This document shows positions 1-8,083 of a stretch of 12,083 nucleotides of DNA, one piece after another. The stretch is from Conidiobolus incongruus B7586 (lineage: Eukaryota > Entomophthoromycota > Entomophthoromycetes > Entomophthorales > Conidiobolaceae), in the NCBI GenBank assembly GCA_000697335.1, contig JNEM01009918.1, positions 1 to 12,083 on the forward strand. The letters run 5' to 3'. A program made the position numbers and the translations under genes. The notes under the pieces were generated by a model. That model saw only the letters and a list, made by a program, of their open reading frames with translations, ran no database searches and had not been told where the DNA came from. Numbering within the stretch: position 1 is the stretch's first letter; the number at the start of each line of letters is the position of its first letter.

Positions 1-48
1 AAATTAAACAAATAAATTAATAAATAATATATAAAAATTAATGAATAA

Positions 49-1262
49 TATAAAATTAATAGCTTTTTTTATTATTAATAACTTTTTTCTATACCTTTAG
101 TAAGTTTCTAATACTTAAAAAACAGTTTTTTTTATTAAAGACTAAAATTTGATGTTTTACAAACCAATTTAATTTGTTTACAGGAATTTTTTTTCCTATA
201 AGTTGTTTTTTTAATTGTCTAAAACAATTATAATTATATAAGTTATAATCAAGTAAATATACTAGATATAATAACTCCCTCTAATTTTTTTTTATATAAA
301 ATATTTTTTACAGCTTTAACTTTATGTATTTTACAATTATTATGTAAAATAATAGGTGTTTTTAATTTATATTAAGAATACTATTTAAAAATTATTTTAT
401 TTAAAAAAGTAATATATAATTTACTATTAATTGATTTTCCTTGAGGTATTAAATAAGAAAATTATATACTATTATAATTTATTATAATAATTAACATTCA
501 CTTATATTTAAAGTGTTTATTCATTAGAATTTATAAAAAAGATTAATTTAACTTAACTTAACATCTTGTTTTATTTTTAAATAAAGGATTATATAAAAAA
601 TCTAAGATTTATTAATTATAAGTATTTATTGTAAAAACCTTTGTTTTTAGTTATATCTTAATAAATTTAGTTTAGCTATAACTACTCTAATTTTCTTTTA
701 AGCTTTTGTTAAATTATAAAATATCTATTTTATATTTTTATTAATTAATCTAAATTTAAACTTAAGTAAATATAGCATGCTTATATAATTAATATTAAAT
801 TACTTTAATAATTCTTTAGCAAAAATAAAAAGGTATTTCTTAATATATTTTTTTACTTTATTAATAAGTAAAAGAATAACAATAGAAATTAGTTTTTTAG
901 ATTTTAATAAATTTTAAATAATGTCCCTTCTAGCTTTAAAATCACAAATTTAAAAATATATGGTAGTTTTAGATAAAGTACTATCTTTATAAACTGTTTA
1001 TAAGTTTTAAATGATTTTAAAGGGTTTATGATTAAGTTTTAAAAATACAAAAATAAAAACCTTTTGATAATTACAATCTAGTTTAAATATAATTAAATTT
1101 AAGTGTAAATTTTAAAATCAAAATATTTTAATAAAAAAAATAATAAAAATTGAATATATATAGTTTGAAAATATTTATTTTCCTATATATTTTATATATA
1201 TATAATCTTTCAAAATATATAATATGTTTGAATGATCAGAAATTAAAAAATTTGCCATTTCT
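49..1262 (-). mobile_element. Decayed Tc1/mariner (IS630-type) DNA transposon, copy A
   Basis: This looks like the remains of a cut-and-paste transposon whose transposase reads on the minus strand. A 40-codon open stretch ending at 249 contains PIILHNN (about 336-356) followed by a Lys-rich helix-like segment. This matches the second catalytic block of DDE_3/Tc1-mariner transposases (usually ILDN, so the Asp is His here). In another frame, 92-265 is open and contains LLDYN...CFRQLKKQL (about 206-256), matching the family's SPDLNPIEN-x-FSxLK block with the Glu lost. A weaker E-N-x-S-S-Y-S stretch (about 675-695) may be the first catalytic block. The start-proximal end, near 1262, reads MANFLISD and is shared with copies B and C. 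Copies A, B and C align along most of their length. Stops and frame changes show it is long dead. Terminal inverted repeats could not be defined, and the low-coordinate end may lie outside the window. Confidence 0.7.
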
Positions 1263-1690
1263 TAATTTCTATACTAATATTATAATTATTGGCTATAAAA
1301 ACATTAAGGCATTAGAAATCTAAAAATACAATCATATTTATATAATTTCTAAATACAGATCAGATTGTTAGACTAATTAATTTGAAGGGTGAATCATTAA
1401 TATTACATTTCACAATACTAGTATTGTGTTCTTATTCAGTATATTTAAATTCAATATCTAATCCAGCAATTTTTTTATATGATAAAATTGAAATTTTCTA
1501 ATTTATACAGGTTACATATTATTAAAAACTCAATCAGTATCTATTATATTTACTTATTTACATAATTTATTATATGTACTACAATATCAAAGTATGTAAT
1601 GTCATTATATCAATAATATTAACAACATATATTTTAAATAAATATTTCATATTTTTCATAAATAACATCTTATATACAAGTTAAATGGAT
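1263..1690. other. AT-rich spacer, no gene seen
   Basis: No reading frame of useful length or recognisable motif is present on either strand. The one local oddity is an 18-bp perfect palindrome at 1411-1428 (CACAATACT and its complement, no loop). In DNA this AT-rich such a palindrome is expected about once in a window of this size by chance. Confidence 0.6.
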
Positions 1691-2179
1691 TGTTTTATTG
1701 TTTTAGATAAAATCATTGTAATCGTGGGGGGTAACTTCCTATTCTCTACCTAAGAACTTCAGTTTTCATTCTGAACTGAGAAATCAATGAGACAAGCGAG
1801 TCAAGCAAAAAGTCAACACGAACTCTGCTCTCAAATAGTTTGCAATTAGCCACCTATTATAAGTTGATTGGCGTAAAAGTGGTTCTCAATTAATTGATAA
1901 TAAACATTTTATTCTACCTTATCATATAAATGATAGCATCTCGTTATTACTAATAATTTATATAATTCTGCGTGAAGTTGTGGGTATGGAATAATTACTT
2001 TCCTAAGGGTTCTTAGTATAAGCTTAATCCAGGCTGATCTCCATTCTCAAAAGTGTCCCATTCAGTTGTCCTTATACCTAACCACTCTAAAAGGCCACAC
2101 TTTTCCAATTATTATTAAAAAGTTAATACTCCCCTGAAAAGACAGGCATACACAATGACTAAACTTTTCTGGTATATTA
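1691..2179. other. GC-richer non-coding island, possible old insertion
   Basis: Between about 1717 and 2154 base composition rises well above the surrounding spacer, and both strands are closed by stops, so it does not look coding. The stretch is bracketed by a perfect 9-bp direct repeat, TAAATGGAT, at 1682-1690 and 2180-2188, which could be a target-site duplication. An alternative pair of ends is TGTAATCG (1717) and CATACACA (2154). This has the TG...CA form of a solo long terminal repeat, but the adjoining 5-mers (ATCAT, ATGAC) do not match. A short hairpin, TTCAG/CTGAA, lies near 1758-1775. It could be a solo LTR fossil, a SINE-like element, a non-coding RNA gene, or a less decayed remnant of host sequence. 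None is established. Confidence 0.35.
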
Positions 2180-2188
2180 TAAATGGAT

Positions 2189-2744
2189 AAGCAATTATAT
2201 AAAGTTATTAATAATATCATGATCTTAAAAATAATATATTAACTATATTATTTGAAAATATTTCCATAAGAATAAAGGATATAAGAAAGTTAATCCACTA
2301 ATTTAATTGATAGTTATTATTATATATTTAATTGAAATCCATAGATATATATTAACTAATAATAATTCAGCGGTATCAATATATGAATCAATAATAAAAA
2401 TTAATTTAGATTAGAAATATTATATATCTATTAGTTGAAGTTAAATAATATAGATTATTCAATTATTATTATCTTCGTTGATAATTTAGTCTATTGATTA
2501 TCTATATTTTGATTTTTTGCTTTAATACCATTGAATTCAGAAATATACTTTGAAATGACTTTAAATGTTGATATTTATATATTTAATTATATAGTGTATG
2601 GTTTTTTATAATACTAATAAACATAGATTTATATTAGTATTACCATTTTGTTGTGTTCTTTAATAAGCATAACAAATTAGAATTGTTACATGTTACTTCC
2701 TCATAATTCAGAATATAAAATAATACCCCAGAAATTAAATAATA
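2189..2744. other. AT-rich spacer, no gene seen
   Basis: No supported gene lies here. The stretch is almost pure A+T with many short stops in all frames. Its only clear structure is the stem-loop at 2598-2646, listed separately. Confidence 0.55.
2598..2646. repeat. Inverted repeat / stem-loop
   Basis: The arms begin ATGG and end CCAT and contain the complementary core AATACTAATA / TATTAGTATT, with a loop of roughly ten bases around ACATAG. Pairing covers about 20 bases per arm with a small bulge. It may be the fold-back remnant of a small inverted-repeat element. No reading frame is associated with it and no flanking duplication is obvious. Confidence 0.5.
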
Positions 2745-3509
2745 GGAAAATTTTGAAATCAAAATTTAATATAATTTTTTGATATATTATTTAGAAAAAT
2801 AAAAAAAATTTAAAGTTACTATTATCTTCTATTATTAAAAACTTTTCTCAATACTTCCGGTAATTTTTTAATAATTGAAATATAATTTTTATTATTGAAA
2901 ACTAAAATTTAATATTTACAAATTAATTAAATTTGTTTATTAAAAATTTTTTATATAGGTATTTTTCAGTTGCCTAAAGTAATTTTAATTATAATTTATA
3001 ATATACTAAATATAGTAGTTTTTTAATATTTGTTGAATAGAAATTTATTATATCTTTAATCTATATATCTATTATTATATAAAACAATAGGTATCTTTAA
3101 TTTAAATATTATAAAACTTATTATTAATTAATTTTTTTGAAGGAATTAAATAAAAAAGTATATATTATTAAAACTTATTGTAATAATTAAAAATTTTTGA
3201 TAACAATCATTTATTTATTAGAATTAGTAATTATCATTGTTTTAATAAAACATTTTATTGAGTTTTTACAAAATTGTACAAATGAATTTAAAATTCATTA
3301 GTTATTATTATTTATTATAAGATTTTATTTCATTTATATTTTGATATGTTTTTCTAAATTATAATTATTAATTATTGATTATATACATATTGAATACTGA
3401 AGTTCAATTTGAATTTTAATATTTATAATATAATCGTATAAGTATTATTGTATTATCTTGAATACTTTTTAATTGAGAAAATATGCTATTTTAAAATATT
3501 CCTTTTATT

Positions 3510-3905
3510 TTATTGAAGTGAAAAAATAATAATAATATATTGTTGAGATTTTGGTAAATTTTGAATAATATTATAAAGACGAAATAAATATGAATTCATC
3601 TCTGGTTCAGGGAGCCATGAATAGTATTGCTCTAGAGTACTAAATACATAAAAGGCTATTATAACTATTAAAATCTTATACGCCAATTTAGCCTTAATGT
3701 TAATTGAAAGTCCTAAAGCCTTATAAAGAGGGTTAATATAAATAATAGAATATAGAGCATAATATAAAATCTCAAAAAAGCTGTGGAAAGTTAAAAATAA
3801 CCTTTTCAGGTTTATTAAGTGTGGAAATATTAAAGAATCAATACTATTATTCAATAAATATAACCTTTGATAATAACAATATAATCTGTTTGTTATAAAG
3901 TGATT
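3510..3905 (-). pseudogene. Unrecognised hydrophobic reading frame, mostly within the insertion in transposon B
   Basis: I do not recognise this protein. The frame is open for 132 codons from 3905 to the stop at 3510 and has no convincing ATG; the likeliest formal start, at 3854, is TTG. About 110 codons come from inserted DNA. The last ~20 (IIQNLPKSQQ onward, below about 3572) are transposase sequence of copy B, so the frame is a chance fusion. The inserted part has a hydrophobic run near FFEILYYALYSIIYI, then a basic stretch (NIKAKLAYK), then a predicted membrane helix (ILIVIIAFYVF), then a polar, less AT-biased segment containing YYSWLPEPEMNSYL. The ordered alternation and better base composition suggest an exon fragment of a membrane protein, either captured or inserted. 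It could also be part of another element. Confidence 0.35.
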
Positions 3906-4068
3906 TTAGTAATAATTAATATAGATTTCCCACTTAAAATATTACTCTTAAGCAAATAGGATATTTATATTAAGTTATAGAAAAATAGCTTAATAATACA
4001 ATGGAAATTAATAAAAATTTCTTAGAATATAGGTTTTGAATTGAACTTTATAAATTTATTAGGTAAAT
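3571..4068. other. Insertion inside transposon copy B, absent from copies A and C
   Basis: Copies A and C run without interruption through the point where B carries this extra ~500 bp. Alignment to C is good up to about 3571 (TAAATTTTGAATAATA side) and resumes near 4068-4090 (the CTGATTTAGCTTTAAAATAACG side). Both flanks match overlapping parts of the same transposase segment, which hints at a short, now decayed, target duplication. The central part (about 3590-3850) is less AT-rich than the transposon around it. The boundaries are uncertain by about 20 bp. The alternative is that A and C share a deletion and B is the older form. Against that, in A and C the transposase alignment continues naturally across the junction. 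Confidence 0.5.
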
Positions 4069-4463
4069 GAAAGTATATTGAAATAAATACCTGATTTAGC
4101 TTTAAAATAACGAATCTAATAGTAAATGGTAATTCTAAATTAAATATTATCTCTATAAGTTGCTTGTAAATTTTAACTAATTTTACAGGGTTTGTGATTG
4201 AACTTTGATTATAGAAAATTAAAAATAAAAAACTTATGGTGATTATTATTTTAAATATAATTAAATTCAATAATAAATTTTTAATTAAAATATTTTAATA
4301 CAAAATTATTCTAAAATATATATGTATAGTTTGAAAATATTAATTCTCTGATATATTTTGTATATAATTTATTTTTTAAAACTAACAATATATTTAGAAA
4401 ATCAGAAATTAAAATATTTACCATTTCTTTCTAAATCAAATATTTGATAAATTTTGAATAATA

Positions 4464-5157
4464 GTTTGAAAATAATTATATATTTTATTTTATAAAATAT
4501 AAATCAAGAAATATATGATAAAGTAGTTTATTAGTACTCTAGTAAAAATATATGCTATAACTGGTTTACCTATTATAGTTTTATTGTTTAAATATTTTAC
4601 TTTAATGAGAGACTAATGTACATTGAATAATTAAGTTATATATAGTGAATGTGTATATATTTATATAGTAATTAATTATCGAATGAAAGAAAATAAATAT
4701 AATATATATTATCTAGCCGACAAGGACAGTTTTTTCATTATAAACTTTGGAATTATATTCAAATTTAACATATAATATATACAGTCGGTCTACCAAAAAT
4801 ATATCTATTGATTAATTACAATTATTTTTAACAAACTGAATAAATATTTTGTAATATTACCAACATCTTGATACATATTCTTGGATTATAGATTTAAAGT
4901 TCTATTTGATTACTACTTTACATTCAATCAAATCTAAGTAAAATAATTTTTAACTCTAAAATTCAAATATAAGCATTAATAATATACTAATTTTATATAT
5001 AAAATACGATTTGACAAAGTTGATTAAAATGAAAATTTTCACAAATTTAAAAATGTTTATATAGATTTTAATTAATTGAATTCATCTTGGTATAGTTCAA
5101 TTTATGTTTTGTCAATTATTTATATAATTTAAATTATATAATATGTTAAATATAATG
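4464..5157. other. AT-rich spacer, no gene seen
   Basis: No supported coding region lies between transposon B and the 3' end of expansin copy 1. The only notable structure is the GC-containing inverted repeat at 4714-4792. Confidence 0.55.
4714..4792. repeat. Short inverted-repeat element or relic with TA ends
   Basis: TAGCCGAC at 4714-4721 faces GTCGGTCTA at 4784-4792. These are inverse complements apart from one extra base, and each begins or ends in TA. Clusters of G and C are rare in this spacer, so a match of this kind is less likely to be chance than the many A/T repeats. The 79-bp span suggests a decayed miniature inverted-repeat element or a structured RNA or DNA site. Confidence 0.4.
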
Positions 5158-5163
5158 TTTATT
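5158..5163 (-). terminator. Probable poly(A) signal of expansin copy 1
   Basis: The minus strand reads AATAAA within TTAATAAA, 26 bases after the stop codon. Copy 2 has the same TTAATAAA 25 bases after its stop. The shared placement supports a real signal, although A-rich hexamers are common in this DNA. Confidence 0.45.
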
Positions 5164-5189
5164 AATATAAAACTTAAATAAAAATACAG

Positions 5190-5834
5190 TTAGATATTTC
5201 CACTACTTACAACAGCACCTCCTTGTTCTAAAATGGGGACAGAGTTGTCTTCGACAGATTTACCATCTTCACCAGTGATCCTGGTTCTATAAGGTCCACT
5301 ACCAACTCCTCTGACAATGAATTGGTTATCACTTCTACGAGTTTGAGCAACCCATTGGTTATTGACGAAGATTTCAAAGCTCTTGATGGGTTGAGGATTA
5401 TTTCTGATTTGGACGACTGCATACCATTGATTACTTCCTTGTTCCCAATTATAAGACAAGTTTCCGGTAGTATCGGTACAACGAACTTCTTCCCATGTGA
5501 TAGGAACTCTACCATCATCAGGATTACCAATAAGACGGAATGAATTCAAATTCATGTTAAGATCTCCAGGTCCACAGTTCAAGCATTGATCAACCACATG
5601 AACCACAGTAGATTGTTGGGTCTTAGTATTAGTTACTTTGATACACATACCACATACGGTTGAGTCGCCAAAGACAGAAGGACCAACTGAGGTGTAAAGG
5701 GGATAGGTACCAGCTGGGTAAGTACATTTACCCTTGCCTTCATCAGGATTGATATCATAGGAAGCATTACCAGTCCCACTTCTTAAGCTGTTTACACCCA
5801 AGATGGACAAAGCGAATAATTGAAGAGAGCGCAT
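5190..5834 (-). CDS. Secreted expansin-like protein, copy 1 (intact)
   Basis: This encodes a 214-residue secreted protein of the expansin superfamily, which acts on plant or fungal wall polysaccharides without hydrolysis. Residues 1-16 (MRSLQLFALSILGVNS) form a short signal peptide. Residues 20-120 are the double-psi beta-barrel domain, with six cysteines (37, 61, 64, 84, 87, 119), CGMC, VVDQCLNC and GDLNMN. Residues 125-214 are a CBM63-like domain with GSNQWYAVVQIRN. The ATG at 5834 is chosen over one six codons upstream because it begins the signal peptide and matches copy 2. Asp82 aligns with D71 of Bacillus subtilis EXLX1, but Asn93 replaces the essential D82. Trp137 and Tyr138 keep two of the three aromatic binding positions and Asp169 replaces the third. 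No intron is needed. The protein ends SSGNI, without the family's usual QF ending. The family assignment is firm; wall-loosening activity is doubtful. Confidence 0.93.
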   Translation of the reverse strand: MRSLQLFALSILGVNSLRSGTGNASYDINPDEGKGKCTYPAGTYPLYTSVGPSVFGDSTVCGMCIKVTNTKTQQSTVVHVVDQCLNCGPGDLNMNLNSFRLIGNPDDGRVPITWEEVRCTDTTGNLSYNWEQGSNQWYAVVQIRNNPQPIKSFEIFVNNQWVAQTRRSDNQFIVRGVGSGPYRTRITGEDGKSVEDNSVPILEQGGAVVSSGNI

Positions 5835-5884
5835 AATTAAATTAAATAACAATAGATTATTAAAATATTAGATTATTATATCGA
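5835..5884 (-). promoter_or_regulatory. Conserved proximal upstream region of copy 1
   Basis: The 50 bases before the start codon align with the 52 bases before copy 2. Both read TCGATATA at the far end, share TAATATTTTAATAAT in the middle, and end with TAATT or TAATA followed by ATGCGC. TATA-like strings lie 40-50 bases from the ATG. This is probably the core promoter plus the 5' untranslated leader. Transcription start points cannot be placed from sequence. Confidence 0.5.
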
Positions 5885-6045
5885 TTTTCTTGAGACTCAA
5901 ATGGCCTTTCATGCCATTTTTAATTCACTCCTCATGATAAATAATGAATTCTTAGATTTCACCTTTTATCCCAAATGGCTGTCATTATAAATATAAATTC
6001 CTAAAATTGGATTGTGATCAATTTAAACAAATACGGAAATCCAAC
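5885..6045 (-). promoter_or_regulatory. Distal upstream region of copy 1, partly shared with copy 2
   Basis: Weaker but recognisable similarity to 8084-8270 continues here, for example AATTCA..CTCA..ATAAA.AATGAA (around 5925-5948 and 8122-8146) and a block ending in ATACGGAAA or ATATGGAAA. Copy 1 alone has the inverted repeat ATGGC/GCCAT at 5901-5917, and CAAATGGC occurs twice (5898-5905 and 5972-5979). These are candidate transcription-factor sites. Confidence 0.4.
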
Positions 6046-6316
6046 ACAGTTAAAATTGTCATTTATTGAATGTTAATCAAATATTAATTCATCATTAACT
6101 AGAATTATAATTTTAAATTATTCAATATATAAGAATTCTATTTTAGATAAATATCATAAAATATCAATGCTTTCAGTAACTTAATTATATGATAAAATAA
6201 TTATGTATTGTGTTTTTTAAAATTCAACATTAATGTTATACTCAATTATATAAAATACAATAGAATAATAGGAAATTAAGAAATAATCCAAAAATTACAC
6301 GTTAAGATAAATATAA

Positions 6317-6353
6317 ATCTATATTACTTTTGGAAGTAAATATAGATCTTTTT
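6317..6353. repeat. Strong hairpin followed by a T run
   Basis: ATCTATATTACTT and AAGTAAATATAGAT pair around a four-base TTGG loop with one bulged base, and TCTTTTTT follows directly. In bacteria this would be called an intrinsic terminator. In a eukaryote it could be the 3' end of a small RNA polymerase III transcript, or simply a palindrome. No promoter boxes were recognised nearby. Confidence 0.45.
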
Positions 6354-6384
6354 TGGTTTATTGCCACTTATTTTCTCTTTTTCA

Positions 6385-6440
6385 GGTCACTGTAATAATC
6401 TAAATACACATTAATTAGCAATGCGATTACAATAGTGACC
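6385..6440. repeat. Inverted repeat with GC-containing arms
   Basis: GGTCACTGTAAT (6385-6396) faces ATTACAATAGTGACC (6426-6440). The outer seven bases and inner five bases pair, separated by a three-base bulge, with a loop of about 29 bases. It sits 30 bp from the hairpin at 6317-6353. Together they could be one small structured element. Confidence 0.45.
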
Positions 6441-7354
6441 ATATTTTAAGGTTTTACCTAATTTAATTCTAAAACATCGAGTTATAACAACCAAATTATC
6501 TCCAACCAGATAATCTGACGATTTGATATACTTTCATTATAAAATTCTCAAGTAATTACAAGAATACAGAATAAATTATTTGATCAATTTGAAAAAAAAT
6601 TGGCATATTAAATTCTATTCTATATTTATTCAATTCATATATAAATTATCAAATAAAATTTAATAAATTAACTTAAAATATTTCAAGTTGCATAGATATA
6701 TCAGAGAATTTTAGTAATACAATGGCTCCTTATATATAATTTTTGATGTATATTAAATCTTTTAGCTGATTAAATATTTTAAGAGCTGAAATTAAATTGA
6801 AAAATATTAGGTGTTTTAAAATTTAATGTTGAATAGAACAAAAATTAAGAATATTTCAATTAGATTTGAGTTATAAAAAAATGATTGTATTTTGTAATAA
6901 GTGACCTACTATTAAAAGGATAGATATTAAATTATAAGAACTTTAAAACGACTAGATTATTATAAATACTTAACATTGTCTATTAATTACAATAATAATA
7001 TAAAGATTTGAATATTCAAGAAATAATTTTGAAGATCCAGTAAAATCCAATTATTGGAACATTCAATTTATCTTATATAATTAATCAATTAATTAAATCA
7101 TTAAACATCTTATTTTTATAATCAATATAAAGCTTATTTATACCTTAAAAGTTAATTACAAATTACGCATACCGTGATAATTTAATACATGATTTAGTAT
7201 AAGATTTGTGAATCTGAGATATAAAAAAATTGAGTGACCATATAATTGATTACCGTAATTTTGGAGGGTACATTGATTTGAAATAAAGAAGAATTGAGTA
7301 ATAAATTTAAAGAAATGTATCATTGAAAATCTTTTAAAATACGTTTGACTCTGA

Positions 7355-7360
7355 TTTATT
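7355..7360 (-). terminator. Probable poly(A) signal of expansin copy 2
   Basis: AATAAA on the minus strand, within TTAATAAA, lies 25 bases after the stop codon, almost exactly where copy 1 has the same octamer. Confidence 0.42.
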
Positions 7361-7385
7361 AATTACAATGTTAAATATAAAGATT

Positions 7386-8031
7386 TTAAATATTACCACT
7401 GCTTACAACAGCACCTCCTTGCTCTAAAATGGGAACAGCATTGTCTTCAACAGATTTGCCATCTTCACCAGTGATCCTGGTCCTATAAGGTCCACTACCA
7501 ACTCCTCTGACAATGAATTGGTTATCACTTCTACGAGTTTGAGCAACCCATTGGTTATTGACGAAGATTTCAAAGCTCTTGATGGGTTGAGGATTATTTC
7601 TGATTTGGACGACTGCATACCATTGATTACTTCCTTGTTCCCAATTATAAGACAAGTTTCCGGTAGTATCGGTACAACGAACTTCTTCCCATGTGATAGG
7701 AACTCTACCATCATCAGGATTACCAATAAGACGGAATGAATTCAAATTCATGTTAAGATCTCCAGGTCCACAGTTCAAACATTGATCAACCACATGAACC
7801 ACAGTAGATTGTTGGGTCTTAGTATTAGTTACTTTGATACACATACCACATACGGTTGAGTCGCCAAAGACAGAAGGACCAACTGAGGTGTAAAGGGGAT
7901 AGGTACCAGCTGGGTAAGTACATTTACCCTTGCCCTTCATCAGGATTGATATCATAGGAAGCATTACCAGTCCCACTTCTTAAGCTGTTTACACCCAAGA
8001 TATATAAAGCAAATAATAGGATAGTGCGCAT
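7386..8031 (-). pseudogene. Expansin-like protein gene, copy 2 (single frameshift)
   Basis: This has the same gene structure as copy 1, starting at the ATG at 8031 with a variant signal peptide (MRTILLFALYILGVNS). One extra base in a G run (CCC at 7933-7935 on the plus strand; copy 1 has CC) shifts the frame after NPDEG and leads to TAA at 7924-7926. After the shift, the rest of the mature protein is open and nearly identical to copy 1, with the same Cys set, GDLNMN and SNQWY; the C-terminus differs mainly by DNAVP in place of DNSVP. An in-frame internal ATG at 7964 could restart translation (MLPMISILMKGKGK...) but would give a protein without a standard signal peptide. Since everything else is conserved, the lesion is either very recent or a homopolymer sequencing error. 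Confidence 0.88.
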
Positions 8032-8083
8032 CATTATATTAGATATTAATAAATTATTAAAATATTAAACTATGATATATCGA
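8032..8083 (-). promoter_or_regulatory. Conserved proximal upstream region of copy 2
   Basis: This is the counterpart of 5835-5884, sharing TCGATATA and TAATATTTTAATAAT before ATGCGC. Its retention suggests copy 2 was duplicated together with its promoter and may still be transcribed. Confidence 0.45.

Larger units (their letters stand above)
2745..4463 (-). mobile_element. Decayed Tc1/mariner (IS630-type) DNA transposon, copy B, with nested insertion
   Basis: This aligns with copies A and C across about 1.2 kb but is some 500 bp longer, because of an insertion at roughly 3571-4068. On the minus strand IPIVLYNN (3071-3094) corresponds to the second catalytic block (Asp replaced by Tyr), and NYFRQLKN (about 2962-2985) to the block after the third acidic residue. 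The start-proximal end, reading MVNILISDF near 4425, is open for 37 codons before a stop. The segment 4093-4270 is open and gives NPVKLVKIYKQ and ELPFTIRFVILKLN, probably the linker after the DNA-binding domain. The sequence TCAAAATTTA at 2759-2768 recurs inverted at 4448-4457, so these may be relics of the terminal inverted repeats. It has multiple stops and frame changes and is not functional. Confidence 0.68.
6046..7354. other. AT-rich spacer between copies 1 and 2, no gene seen
   Basis: No coding region is supported on either strand. The stretch holds two adjacent inverted repeats (6317-6347 and 6385-6440), listed separately, and possibly faint continuing similarity to the region upstream of copy 2 as far as about 6150. 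Confidence 0.55.

Noticed and set aside
1411-1428. 18-bp perfect palindrome CACAATACT/AGTATTGTG as a protein-binding site
   Set aside because: With this base composition about one such palindrome is expected by chance in the window, and nothing nearby gives it a role.
1691-2188. tRNA-derived SINE or tRNA gene in the GC-richer island
   Set aside because: A box-A-like TGGCGTAAAAGTGG is present near 1869, but no adequate box B (GGTTCRANTCC) or cloverleaf was found on either strand.
3908-4093. Spliced gene joining the two minus-strand frames in copy B through a GTATTT donor
   Set aside because: A GT follows CTAAATCAG, but copies A and C lack the whole interval and continue as transposase. Donor-like strings are common in such AT-rich DNA, so an insertion is the simpler reading.
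4022-4270. Separate small gene of 82 codons on the minus strand
   Set aside because: It begins with TTG, most of it aligns with the transposase remnants of copies A and C, and its end runs into the insertion. It is a transposon fragment.
5228-5530. 100-codon minus-strand frame inside expansin copy 1, repeated at 7424-7726
   Set aside because: It is an out-of-frame shadow of the same gene. The real frame has the cysteine pattern, signal peptide and domain motifs.
5322-5543. 73-codon plus-strand open frame antisense to expansin copy 1, repeated identically at 7518-7739
   Set aside because: It is the reverse strand of the conserved expansin coding sequence. Its identity in two places follows from the gene conversion tract, and it has no motif of its own.
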